NCBI RefSeq assembly: GCF_000151665.1
Contig: NW_013171836.1
Span: forward strand, 38,680 to 102,679
Source of the DNA: Blastocystis hominis
Taxonomy: Eukaryota; Sar; Bigyra; Opalinata; Blastocystidae
Reading direction: 5' to 3'
DNA: 64,000 bases
Part shown: piece after piece, positions 55,001-64,000 of the stretch
How positions within the stretch are numbered: position 1 is the first letter of the stretch
How the letters are laid out: the number at the start of each line of letters is the position of its first letter
Program-made: the position numbers and the translations under genes
Notes under the pieces: generated by a model
What the model saw: only the letters and a program-made list of their open reading frames with translations
Database searches by the model: none
Told to the model about the DNA's origin: nothing

Positions 55001-55555
55001 GAGAGCCGCGCGCAGGACCACGACGTACTATCGTACGCGCTGTATCCGCGCGTGTTCCAGGACTGGAAGGACTTCGAGGACAGGAATGGCGACATCTCGA
55101 CGCTGCCGACGCGCTACTTCCTGCAGCCGATGAAGAGTGACGAGGAAATCACGGTGGACGTGTCGCCGAGCAAGCGCATGTACATCCGCTACAAGGGAAT
55201 GAGCGAGGTGAACAAGCAGGGACAGCGCGAAGTGAACTTCCAGATCGATGGTCGTCCGCACACGGTGGTGGTGAACGACATCAAGGCGTCCGCTTCGGTG
55301 AAGCGACGCGAGCAAGCACAGGAAGGAAACAAGGCGCAGGTGGGCTCGCCGATGACGGGAGCCGTGGTGGAAGTGAAGGTGGAAGCGGGAAAGAAGGTGA
55401 AGGCTGGAGAGCCGATTTGTATTTTGAGCGCTGCGAAGATGGAGACAGTAGTGGCAGCTCCGTTCAGTGGAATTCTGAAGAGAGTGATTGTGGAGAAGGG
55501 TGAAAAGCTGAAGGCTGGTGATCTTCTCGTGGAAATTGAATCCGAAAAGAAGTGA
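52028..55555 (+). CDS. PYC: Pyruvate carboxylase
   Basis: The 1175-residue single exon carboxylates pyruvate to oxaloacetate with ATP, bicarbonate and biotin. A Ser/Arg/Lys-rich N-terminus (residues 1-~27) looks like an organellar targeting peptide. Biotin carboxylase follows: Ala-Asn-Arg-Gly-Glu-Ile-Ala, Gly-Gly-Gly-Gly-Lys-Gly-Met, Glu-Val-Asn-Pro-Arg-Ile-Gln-Val-Glu-His. The carboxyltransferase (from ~residue 555) has Thr-Thr-Trp-Arg-Asp-Gly-His-Gln-Ser and His-Ile-His-Thr-His-Asp-Thr-Ala-Gly. The biotin domain ends the protein, with the biotinyl lysine ~1137 in Ser-Ala-Ala-Lys-Met-Glu-Thr, where most homologues have Met before the Lys. The middle and end are far more GC-rich than the start. 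TGTTTGTT lies 21 nt past the stop. Confidence 0.97.
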   Translation: MFKLGTSSSILSKCGWRLLSKRSFEKVMAANRGEIAVRVMRAARELSLKTVAIYSYEDRYNMHRSKADECYMLSKEKSAIGAYLDIPTIVDIAKKNGVSAIHPGYGFLSENAEFAKAVEDAGIVFIGPTVENLRMMADKTSARKVAIDHGIPVVPGTPDPVATYEQALSFCNEVGYPVIIKAAFGGGGKGMRVVRSEQELKQNFELASREALSAFGNGTIFLERYLEEPRHIEVQVIGDGTGRVVHLYERDCSVQRRHQKVIENAPAVNLDPAIRDGILQSACRLCSLIKYRSAGTVEFLVDKQGRYYFMEVNPRIQVEHTVSEEITGINIVQKQIQLAQGYSFEELGLQQDKITTRGYSIQARITTENPSKNFQPDTGVLSTFEMAAGQGFRLDGIGYQGYEVTPHYDSLLVKMTTRGLTWEEAMDRAYSGLNEFKVDGVKTNIPFLLNVLRNPIYRSGKATTFFIEQNPELLKARDEHENPEKVVNYLANLIVNGHPSELGATGPAPAPTDPTVPPTPPGAIPAGLRDVFLKEGPKGFAKAVRAHKGLLLTDTTWRDGHQSLLATRMRTRDILAIAPATARMLPNLFSLECWGGATFDVAMRFLHECPWDRLAKMRELVPNIPFQMLLRGANAVGYSAYADNVNYKFCEMAVKMGMDVFRVFDSLNYIENMRLGIDCVGAAGGIIEATACYTGDCASPNETKYTVDYYLDYVRKLVDLGIHVLNIKDMAGLLTPQAAKLLVGSIRREFPDLPIHIHTHDTAGTGVYSMIECAKAGADAVDVAIDSMSGMTSQPSMGAVVAALKNTELDTGISLETVQTLNDYWNDVRGVYAPFESGQKSGSSDVYLHEMPGGQYTNLMYQSQQLGLSGQWPLVKRAYEEANELCGDIIKVTPSSKVVGDLANFMVQNKLTKKDVLERAEQLNFPTSVIEYFQGYLGIPEPWGFPEPFRSRVLKGRKLPNGKDRLEGRPGASLPPYDLEGTKKMLAEKYGESRAQDHDVLSYALYPRVFQDWKDFEDRNGDISTLPTRYFLQPMKSDEEITVDVSPSKRMYIRYKGMSEVNKQGQREVNFQIDGRPHTVVVNDIKASASVKRREQAQEGNKAQVGSPMTGAVVEVKVEAGKKVKAGEPICILSAAKMETVVAAPFSGILKRVIVEKGEKLKAGDLLVEIESEKK

Positions 55556-55576
55556 GTATGATGATACGTTTTGGAG

Positions 55577-55584
55577 TGTTTGTT
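55577..55584 (+). terminator. TGTTTGTT 3'-end motif of pyruvate carboxylase
   Basis: An exact motif 21 nt after the TGA. Confidence 0.7.
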
Positions 55585-55872
55585 TGAAGAAAGAAAAGGG
55601 TTTTGATGGGGTAGGGGTAGCCCTGTGGATTATGCGTTTTATATTCGATGATCTCTTCATTCAATTCATTTTGGATTATCTTATGGATTGGAGTGGTATC
55701 GATGGGCGACAGACAATGTGAGTAGTGGGGAAATTACGTCAGAGACGCAGAAGTATATGGAGTCGAAATCAGCCGATTTTAACCAGGATCGTCCCCGGTC
55801 AGCCCGTGTCTCTTTTGTCACCATGCTATCTATGGAAAAAAGTATTCGCACTGCGAATTTTCATTTCTGCGA

Positions 55873-57029
55873 CATTACTTTATGTTCATCCAAGGCTCAA
55901 CCAGTAATGGTTCATTCGAATGGATCAACTCGTACAAGTATCGGAACCCCTGCATCACTTCCATAACTGTCCTGTTCAAACCCAATCAAGTCATGTTCAA
56001 CAATCTGGATTCTACGAATGTGGTCACCAACTCGAATGACGAAGAGCTAACGATTCCTCATGGATACTACACGATCGGTCAAATTATTGTTATCCTCAAC
56101 ACCATAACCGATACTACGTTCTCGATATCTACGAAGGCTTCGAGTTTTGGGTGTATTTATATCCAGTCCACACACACCATCGATTTCACCAATGCTCCGG
56201 ATATTCGAGAAATCCTCGGTTTGGAAGGACAAATGGTCATTCTACCTGTTTCGTTCTATGGATTGAACGTGATTGATATCACGCGAAATCGCCAAGTGAT
56301 CCAGATCTACTCGTCCCTCGTGTGTTCCTCCGATCTGAAGATTGCCAACCAGAACAACAATCTGCTCACCACAATGATCATTGACGATCCCGAGGTTAAT
56401 TATCTCCGCACCATGGAAGACATCTGCATTCCGATGATAACCCGATTCGACCGATTGATGTTCCTGTTCCGCGATATGGATGGTAATATCATGCGATTGA
56501 ACGGCGAATTCGAACTCCAGTTGACGATAGAAGATGTGATTGATCAAGTGCCTTCCTCAATTCTACCGATGAACCAGTTCAGTATGATCGAAATGTTCGG
56601 TAATACTACGAAGAAGGAAGTGAAGCTGGGCAATCCTCTGTCAATTGATCAGTGTTACATCTCGTCTGTGTCGTTGTATACGGATTTCGTGTGCAAAATG
56701 TCCCATCCAATCAAGTGATATTAATCGATGCGGGGACATACCCACACGAGGTGTTAATACCCAGAGGAACCTACGACATCACGAATGGCATGAGTGTGAT
56801 CCGAGTGTACAGTAGTATCAATGCTCAAACATTCGGTCTGAAGAGTCCGCTGATCGATAACCTGATTCATGTATCGATGGGACTGAACAACATGATCACC
56901 TGGGACAACCTATCGATCGATGTGATTGAACAATCGAACCTGGATTCCATTGACTGGGTACTGACAGATGCGAATGACCGTCCGATATCCTTGAATTCCA
57001 ATGTGTACATCTCATTCATGATATCTTGT
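55873..57029 (+). pseudogene. Fossil of the viral structural genes (deletion-fused and frameshifted)
   Basis: This stretch is homologous to the viral segment at 4195-8310, in the opposite orientation. 55873-56780 corresponds to the first ~300 residues of the 1037-residue gene (about 80% protein identity by eye). 56772-57029 corresponds to the C-terminal third of the 231-residue gene (about two differences in ~86 residues). The two halves meet at the 9-bp word TACGACATC, which is also present at both matching points of the intact element. Homology starts at the position of the original start codon, but that codon is lost. A one-base deletion near 56690 breaks the frame, giving a stop at 56718. 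The element's hairpins are not found here. It is a dead copy left in host DNA beside pyruvate carboxylase. Confidence 0.9.
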
Positions 57030-57039
57030 AAGTACAACT

Positions 57040-58255
57040 TCAGTAAGGTATTCAAGAAGATAGATAGATAGATAGATATCAATGTCTATCTTCTATACAT
57101 ATATCTGAAAAGTAATAGTTTGATTGTTGTCTCCAACAAATAATCAGCCAGATATGTCTCACAGCTTGATATTGGACAACTACTCATTCCCATAGAGTCC
57201 ATTCTTATGGATTTCAGCTTTATCATCAACAATACTGATATCACTATTAGTGAGTAATTCTATTCATCCTAATGAGTTGGGAACCAAAGCATTTCACTTT
57301 CATCAACCAACTCAAACAGCAAGTATTATGTATACTATTGTTATTTATGCTCGTAATAGAACAACATTGTGAATCACTTTGTATCCCTATTGAAGTGGTG
57401 TACAATTCGATCCTTCCTTTAAATAGGAGATATTCTGCATTATTTGGTAGGTGGGGGATACTATATGGGTTAGAATAAGGGATAGTATTCTCTGGCAATA
57501 TAACAAACTCTGATAGGTTCAGAGTGCATCAAAACGACAAAACTGCACACCAACTATCCAAAAACCTAGAAACAGTGGAATATGAATATATCTCTATTTG
57601 TTCGTATAAAATATATTATGTATTCTACCTTATTTTGCTCAGTTCTTCAACGACACACCCACCTTTCTCACAAACTCTACTATTCGATTCTACTATACAC
57701 ATATCACCTATTATTTATATAAATGATAACCCAAAAACTGCTTATCGCTAGCTTTTCCATTTTCATTCCTATCATCATCTTCTACATACCCTATTTCTTT
57801 CTATCCCATCTATATAAAATTCCAAATGAATAGAACGAAAAACAAAACGCTTCCACTGGAAACAACACTCTTCGATCTATTCATTCCACAATATCCCATT
57901 TCCGCTCATCTCCTTCCACTTCACAGTAAAAACAACTCCCTCCCTATTCGAAATCTATTCTTCCACTCATACCCAATTTCAATACTATTTTCACAATTGC
58001 ACAATTCCTGTGTATTTTAGAAATCATTTGTTTTACAATAAAAGCTATTAGTTTCGTCTTACTGGGTTTGAATGTATTCAAAATTTGGAATTGGACTTGT
58101 ATGTCCTGTCTTTTCTTTTGTTTTGTTTTCGGACTTCTATGTGTTTTTGTGTGTTGTGTTGTGGGAGTGTAAGTATTGTAGCTGGGATGGGTTCTGTCCT
58201 CAAGTTGGTGTGTTTGAAGAAGCTAGTGTAGTGTGCGCTATCGTTACTTTGACTA
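57040..58255. other. AT-rich intergenic DNA
   Basis: An ATAG tetranucleotide run lies at 57061-57076. No supported gene: short open frames here are low-complexity or lack family or intron support. No further viral homology could be seen by eye. Confidence 0.55.
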
Positions 58256-59385
58256 AACTGTGTGTGAGATATGTATCGTGAACGCATTCAATACCATAAT
58301 GGCGGTGGACCCTGGTTCCATTTTTGCTGTGTGGAGTATGTTCCGAGTGAGGAATTTCTGTACTTCAAACTGTGCAACGTGGCGAACCCATTCATGCCAT
58401 GTGGGACCGCGGATACATGGAGATAACTTGCAACGTGGGAGGTATCTGGGACAGGCACGACGTTCTTGCCTAGGATATCTATTCTGTTTCTCGTATTTTC
58501 ATTTTCATATAGTGAGGTGGTAGAGTGTGGTAGAGAGAACGGATTTGCGATGAGTGAAAGGGCAAACTATGGGAGCAAGAGCTGTAGGTTTGTAGAAGCG
58601 GAGCGTGTGTGGAACGTGGGAGAATGGGACAAGAAGGCGGAGTATGCGAACTGCTGTGGGTATGGTCCTCGCCTCTGATTGATGGGAGCCGAGTGAACTG
58701 GAATGGCCAGTGGGAGCAGGCGAGTTCCAAGACGGTGCAGTTCTGCATTTGTGGGTCTGTGGAGCATGGGAAGGTGGAGGTGTGCGTGGTGCGGGCGTGT
58801 GGGAAGTGGTGGAATGGAAGAGAGGTGAGGTGCGTGGCGGTGGTGTGCCCCGCGGACGAAGCGGCGGGGTAGCCGGAAGGGCACTTGGGGCAAGTGTTGG
58901 ATACGAAGTGCGATGTGGACTAGTGGGGCATGATCACGGATGGGTGCAACGCCTATCAGCAGTGGGAATCGATCGATCGATCGATAGGGGACGGGCTCCT
59001 GCCAGCCCATCCTGCCGATGCTGCGCTGCGCTGCGCTGCGTGGCGGGCGATGGGGCGAGGGACGTGGCGCTGTGGACGATGGGAGATGGGAAGCAATCCA
59101 CGATGTACTGCACGAGCAATGTGGGCGTGGGCGAGGTGATGAACGACCCATTCGAGCCCATGAACATCCACATCGTGTTTGAATTGACCGAGGCCACGTT
59201 CTCCTATCCCACCACCGCGATCTCCATCTCCGACTACACCATTGCCTTCGCCTTCGCCTTCGATGGCTCCTTCCCGCGGTTCTGCGAAGGCACGCACGTT
59301 CTACATCAATGCCAACAGGTTGGTGTCCCGAAACGGCCTCCCCTTCCCCGCGGAAACCCTCATCGCGACCTTCTCGACCCGCGCC

Positions 59386-59506
59386 GGCGTTCGGTTGGCG
59401 TTCGGTTGGCGTTCGGTTGGCGTTCGGTTGGCGTTCGGTTGGCGTTCGGTTGGCGTTCGGTTGGCGTTCGGTTGGCGTTCGGTTGGCGTTCGGTTGGCGT
59501 TCGGTT
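59386..59506. repeat. 11-bp minisatellite, 11 perfect copies
   Basis: The unit GGCGTTCGGTT is repeated exactly 11 times over 121 bp. Because 11 is not a multiple of 3, three units encode an 11-residue repeat in every frame. Confidence 0.95.
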
Positions 59507-60227
59507 GTGGCCTGCTCGGATTGTGGAGAGCGCGATTGGTATGAGGGAAGTGGAGTAGGCGCAGCGTGTCTGTGCAGATGGAGGTTCCCTGGAGCAGTGG
59601 CATCTCCGATGAAGCCCCGATGGATGGCCTTGATGGGCAGCAATGTGCAGAGCCAGTTCTTCGAGACGCGCTCCGTGTTGGTGGCGGGCGCCATTGGGAA
59701 CAGCGTGATGGCCATCAGCTGGCGTGTCCGCAAGGGCGCCTCCTGGTCCGCCTTCGCGTCCTTCTCCGTCTACCGCCCCGTCGTGCTGCTGCCTCCCTCC
59801 CTGCCTCCCTGCCTCCGCGCCCGTCGTGCTGCTGCCGCCTTCGAAGCCACGCAGGTGCGCTGGGTCTGGTGGTGGTGCGAGCTCTTCGTGCAGGCCTTGG
59901 TTGGCTCCCACTCCCAGCTCTTCGCCGCCGACGCGCTCCTCCAAGAGGGCGACGTCCAGCAAGCCGAACTCTCTCTCTCTCGATGCGTGCGTGGCCTACT
60001 GGGTGCGCGTGGCGCTGTGCTCCGCCGCGTGCTCCATCCTCTCCGAGGCCTCCTCTCCCATCACCCTCGCCGCGTATGTCGTCGCGCCCGGCGCGGTGCA
60101 GAACCTCGAGGTGGCCGCGCTCTCCTCGACCTCGCTGCGCGTGCAGTGGGCAGAGCCGGCGGAGCTGGGCGGCGCCAGCATTCGGTACTACGTGGTGCGA
60201 CGCTCGTGGATGGCGTCGATGGCCGTG

Positions 60228-60335
60228 ATCCAGAGCGAGAGCGAGAGCGAGAGCGAGAGCGAGGTCGCCAGCACGAACTGCTTCCTGGACCTGCAGAGCG
60301 TGCAGAGCGTGCAGAGCGTGCAGAGCGTGCAGCAC
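60228..60335. repeat. 6-bp and 9-bp tandem repeats in the FN3 gene
   Basis: A GAGAGC-type array (60234-60263, Glu-Ser dipeptides) is followed by about four copies of CAGAGCGTG (60293-60330, Gln-Ser-Val). Further 6-bp arrays of GTGTGG type lie at 60757-60779 and of CCTCCG type at 60915-60950. Confidence 0.85.
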
Positions 60336-61149
60336 GCGCCCATCTATCTGAGCGTGGCCGCGTTCACCGGGTATCTCTCCCGCCAAGAGAAGATCCCCGC
60401 GGTTCTGTATACGGTGTGTGTGGAATCAGGCGGAGGGCATTGAGTGGGACTGTGCGATGGCGATTACCGGATCCTTCCATGATCTCTGCACCGCCACGTG
60501 CGAGCTTCGCGCTCCCGCCACTTCCTCCTTCCTCCTTCCGCCGAACCGTCTGGTTCCCCGCGGGACGCGATGTGTGGGACGTGTTGGAGGGTGGGATCCC
60601 CGCGACTTCCTACACGCTGGAGTGCGTCCCGAGCGAAGTGGGCAGTGCCGAGTGGATGGGCAGGCAATTCGGAGTGTCCACGATGGCCACGTCGGAATTC
60701 GTTGGGTGTTGGTGGTGGACGGCGAGCCAACCTCCTCGCTCACCGGTTCGCTCTGGGTGTGGGTGTGGGTGTGGGTGTGAGTGAGCAGGAATCTGGTGGG
60801 CGATGGGGTGGGGTCCGTGGCTCCCTACGAAGGTCTGCAGAGTCGACCGGGCTCTCTGGATCTCTTCCTGTCCAACTGGGCGCAGAACGCCACCGTGGTC
60901 TCCGTCACCCAGCCCCTCCGCCTCCGCCTCCGCCTCCGCCTCCGCCTCCGCTTCCTCTTCGCCTACGACGTGACCGGCGCGCTCATCCGCGCCCACCTCG
61001 TCGATCACGCCTGGTGCGCCGTGGGTCGCGATGTTTCCACGTTTCCACGATCCAGACCGATTTGGCAGTTGCTGAGAGAAAGAGAAAGAGAGAGAAATGG
61101 TTGCGGTGTTTGGTTTGGAAGATGGATGGATGGATAGATGGAATTGTAG

Positions 61150-62075
61150 AGATGTGGAATGGTTGAAGCGTTGTAGGATTTGAATGAGAATCGAAAATGT
61201 GTTTAGGAAAGAAGGAAGGAAAATGTAGATTTAGAGTGTGTAGGGTGTTGGAATGATTTAGAAACATGAACAGAATAATCCAGAACGAGGAACCAAACGA
61301 CTCTAGTTGATAATAATAATAATAATAATAGAGTGCTGTGAGTTGATAGTTGAAACAAACAAAGATAGATAGATAGAAAGAAAGTGTATTTAGAGTTAGT
61401 TGGTTGGTTTAGGATAAGGAAATGATAGAAAATGGAGTGAATGGTTAACGATGTGCGAAGATAGGTTCTTTGTGTGAAAATCACTGGATCAAAACCAGTT
61501 TCCATTCCATTCGATTTGATTTACTAGTTTTACTAGTTTTACTAGTTTGAATTGCTTTCAAACCCAACCATTCCCAAGTCAAAATGATTTGGCTAGAATC
61601 ATGGATGGATAGATTGGATTATCGAAAGAATAATCATGATAATGATAATAATGATAATATAGACTATTTAGACAAAGTGGAGTGAACAACCAAATCCTTG
61701 CTTCATAACACGATTTCACTATGATATCATAAATATACAACCTATACAGACATAGTACACAACAAAATGGACTTTTCCATTCTGAGTGTTTCCAAACAAT
61801 CCTGATATTATTATTTTAAATATCTATACCTCCGAACTATTTCAACCACAAAAATGTGAACAAAATGATGCGAAACACAAGTGAGTACTTCACTTGGAAA
61901 TCTTGGATCCAATGTGTATATGGTAGCACTCTATCATAATTTTTAAATATGAAGAATACTTAGGTGTACGGAAACAAACTGATCTCTCTGTTTTCTTCAT
62001 AAATTCTTTATATTTGGCTACAAATTACGGATTCAAAGAGTAGAGGCTAAGGATATGTGATTATAAATAGGTAGA
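61150..62075. other. AT-rich intergenic DNA with simple repeats
   Basis: (AAT)n at ~61309-61330, ACTAGTTTT repeats near 61520-61550 and other simple runs. No gene is recognised on either strand. Confidence 0.6.
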
Positions 62076-62843
62076 ATGCAAGAACTTAAGGGAAGCGAAT
62101 TTCTCCTGGACAGTTACATAACGCGTGGTGAAGCAAAGGAAATCACTATTGGTGGCTGCAAGTATAGCCTCCAATATTATCAAGGCGATCACGAGGAAGA
62201 ATACACGTTGACGAAAGATGGGAAGGTTTGCCTATTCCAAAATGGCATATTGAAGATGTGCTTTGAGGTGGATGCGAACGGGAGCGAAATCGGCGACTTT
62301 ACGCGATTTGATAATGGACGTGTCGCATTTGTGCAATCCTATGATGAAATCTGGGACAACAAGAATTTTCATCGTATAATAAACCATGTCCGAGGCGAGC
62401 GGATGGAAATCTATTCGCATGCGAGTGATCACCTGATTTATCACGGTGAATTTAATGAGAAGCGAGAACGAGAAGGATGGGGCATCCAATATGACGAAAA
62501 AACGGGTGTCATGCTGCTCGAGGGGATCTGGAAGGAAAACAAGCTGGTGGAGATCATCCGCAAGATTGAAGGAAACATCATGACCGAGTTCAAGCGAAGC
62601 GGTAACAGCACCATCGCTTCGAATCGAATTCCCCTCTATGTGGGTGAATTCGTTTATGATGAATCGAAAGAATCGTTTCTTCGAAATGGTCGAGGATACT
62701 GGATCGATGAAGAAACTCGGATTGCTACTCGCGAAGTGGAATGGAAAGATGGAGTGGAAGTGAGTGGAAGAGATCTCTATGATGGATGGTACACTCGATC
62801 CACAACTCCAAAACCCAAACCCAAACCCGCTCCGATGCCTGTG

Positions 62844-62887
<44 letters not shown>

Positions 62888-63918
62888 AAAACGCGAAGAA
62901 CCTGCTCCTCTTCGATTCAGCGTCACTGGATCTACAAAATGGACCGATGTGAGTTTGCAAGTGACCGATTTGAAGATTTCATCGAATTGCTGTAACGATT
63001 TGAATGCATTGGATCTGAATCGATTCGAGTGGCTACGATCTATCGAAATCGGCGATGAATGTTTTGGATCAGTGCAAACATTCAAAATCGATGGATTGAA
63101 TCGATTGAAAACGATCAAAATCGGAAACAAGTCATTTACTCAAGTGAAAAGCACTGACGAGTGGGATTCGAATAAGGTCAACAACAAATCGAAATCATTC
63201 CACATATTGAATTGTGGATCATTGGAATTCATTCAAATTGGTGAATGGAGTTTCGTTGATTTTGGAGGTGACTTTGAATTGAAGAATCTACCACAATTAC
63301 AATCCATTCAAATTGGTACCATTGGGACAATTGGAAGTAGGTCAGACAATTTCCGTTATAGTTCATTTGTGATTCGAGGTATTGATATGATATTGAATAT
63401 TTGAATGATGCATAGATCTTCCAAATCTACAATCCATTACATTAGGTGATTATGCATTCCAGTATTCCTTATCAACAATAATTGAAAGTATTGAATGAAT
63501 TCGAATGAAATGATTGATGTAGATCTTCCATCATTACAATCCATTCAACTCGGTAAATCTGCACTTTATGGAAGAGGGGAATATTCAAGTTCATTGATAA
63601 TGCGAAGTAATAATGAAATGATTGGTTATGATTTGCTTTGTAGATCTTCCAAATCTAACATCAATAACTTCTGTAGAATATAGTTTCTATTATCTTCGTG
63701 TAGTGACATTGAAAAGTATTTCTGAATATTGAATATTGATAGTATATAGATATTCCAAATCTTCAAAATGTCAAGCTACCTGAATCATTCGATAGAGTTC
63801 AATCGAAATCAATTTCGAGTATAGTTTGATTGATTTGATTTGATTCATAGATGTTTCTTCCATTCTCTCTGATCTTGTCCAAATCAAGCAGTATGGTCGT
63901 GTCAAAGTCAAGCATTAA
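62076..63918 (+). CDS. MORN and BspA-like leucine-rich-repeat protein, one repeat per exon
   Basis: The first exon encodes MORN-like repeats (Tyr-His-Gly-Glu-Phe ... Glu-Gly-Trp-Gly; Tyr-Val-Gly-Glu-Phe ... Asn-Gly-Arg-Gly-Tyr-Trp). An Ala-Pro linker encoded by a CCTGCT 6-bp array (~62836-62886) follows, then leucine-rich repeats of the Leu-x-x-Ile-x-Ile-Gly type (BspA/LRR_5). Five introns at 63379-63415, 63488-63522, 63607-63643, 63716-63749 and 63819-63850 (37, 35, 37, 34, 32 nt) are all phase 1. Each falls just before a repeat of the form (Asp/Asn)-(Leu/Ile)-Pro-x-Leu, so each late exon is about one repeat. Stop TAA 63918. The protein is likely a scaffold or ligand-binding protein; partner unknown. 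It shares repeat and intron pattern with the fragment at 9.1-9.5 kb. Confidence 0.8.
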
Positions 63919-64000
63919 ATCTATAATTTTGATTTGATTTGATTTGATTTGTTCCTGACCCTAGGGGTATTGTCGATATAAAATACGAGCAGACTTGTTC

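Larger units (their letters stand above)
58260..61137 (+). pseudogene. GC-rich surface-protein-like gene with a fibronectin type III domain, frames broken
   Basis: Several stretches look coding but lie in different frames: Cys-rich modules (58500-58870, e.g. Gly-Phe-Ala-Met-Ser-Glu-Arg), a beta-rich segment (59080-59290), another (59620-59790), and an FN3 domain (Pro-Gly-Ala-Val-Gln-Asn-Leu-Glu ... Leu-Arg-Val-Gln-Trp ... Tyr-Tyr-Val-Val-Arg-Arg, 60080-60410). Switches between frames often fall at tandem repeats (CT run near 59970, 11-bp array 59386-59506). Some may be short introns, others indels. Sequence is unusually GC-rich with many simple repeats. It may be a decaying member of an adhesin family, a fast-evolving real gene, or a badly resolved assembly region. 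I could not build one consistent reading frame. Confidence 0.45.

Noticed and set aside
52220-55660. Several long open frames (up to ~540 codons) antisense to pyruvate carboxylase
   Set aside because: They arise from the GC-rich codon bias of the real gene; their products are low-complexity His/Leu/Val/Arg sequences without family motifs.

Overview
The window is protist nuclear DNA with a piece of an integrated DNA virus at its left end and a decayed relative of that piece near its right end. Two sequence signs place the host. (1) Introns are tiny and uniform: almost all are 28-41 nt, most are 30-31 nt, with GT-AG ends that usually finish in TAG. (2) Many genes carry TGTTTGTT shortly after the coding end. 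In two genes (DNA ligase, condensin NCAPD3) no encoded stop fits the homology, but cleavage 4 nt before the motif plus a poly(A) tail would create UAA. Both traits are known from Blastocystis, so Blastocystis or a close stramenopile relative is the best guess. This is inference; no rRNA is present to confirm it.

Layout. 1-8.4 kb: minus-strand late-gene block of a Polinton/adenovirus-like element (possible KilA-N protein, adenain-type protease, a precursor with GGA sites, a coiled-coil protein, and three proteins sharing one structural domain), studded with small GC hairpins. 8.4-10.8 kb: tandem repeats and a leucine-rich-repeat gene fragment. 10.8-18.1 kb: a large surface protein and a GT92 glycosyltransferase, each with an apparent frame break. 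18.9-29.5 kb: adenosylhomocysteinase, PH-domain CaMK-like kinase, TRAPPC2, RTF2, mucin-like membrane protein, CDP-diacylglycerol synthase, CNOT9 and a REEP protein. 29.7-43.9 kb: GYF-WW-myosin-MyTH4-SH3 protein, SLC35/TPT transporter, DNA ligase, condensin-II NCAPD3 and SNU13. 44.1-55.6 kb: UNC93-like transporter, ROK kinase, DPY30, PA/RING E3 ligase, MPDU1, RAD18, VDAC-like porin and pyruvate carboxylase. 55.9-57.0 kb: viral fossil. 58.3-61.1 kb: GC-rich, repeat-ridden fibronectin-III gene with broken frames. 62.1-63.9 kb: MORN plus leucine-rich-repeat protein with one repeat per exon.

Host genes are packed tightly and are not in operons. Convergent neighbours lie as little as 15-24 bp apart and divergent neighbours share short promoters. 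Functions are ordinary housekeeping (methyl cycle, vesicle tethering, phospholipid and glycan synthesis, chromatin, DNA repair and replication, splicing, mitochondrial membrane and anaplerosis). Exon structures were reconstructed by eye from short GT-AG introns and protein family patterns; no searches were run.
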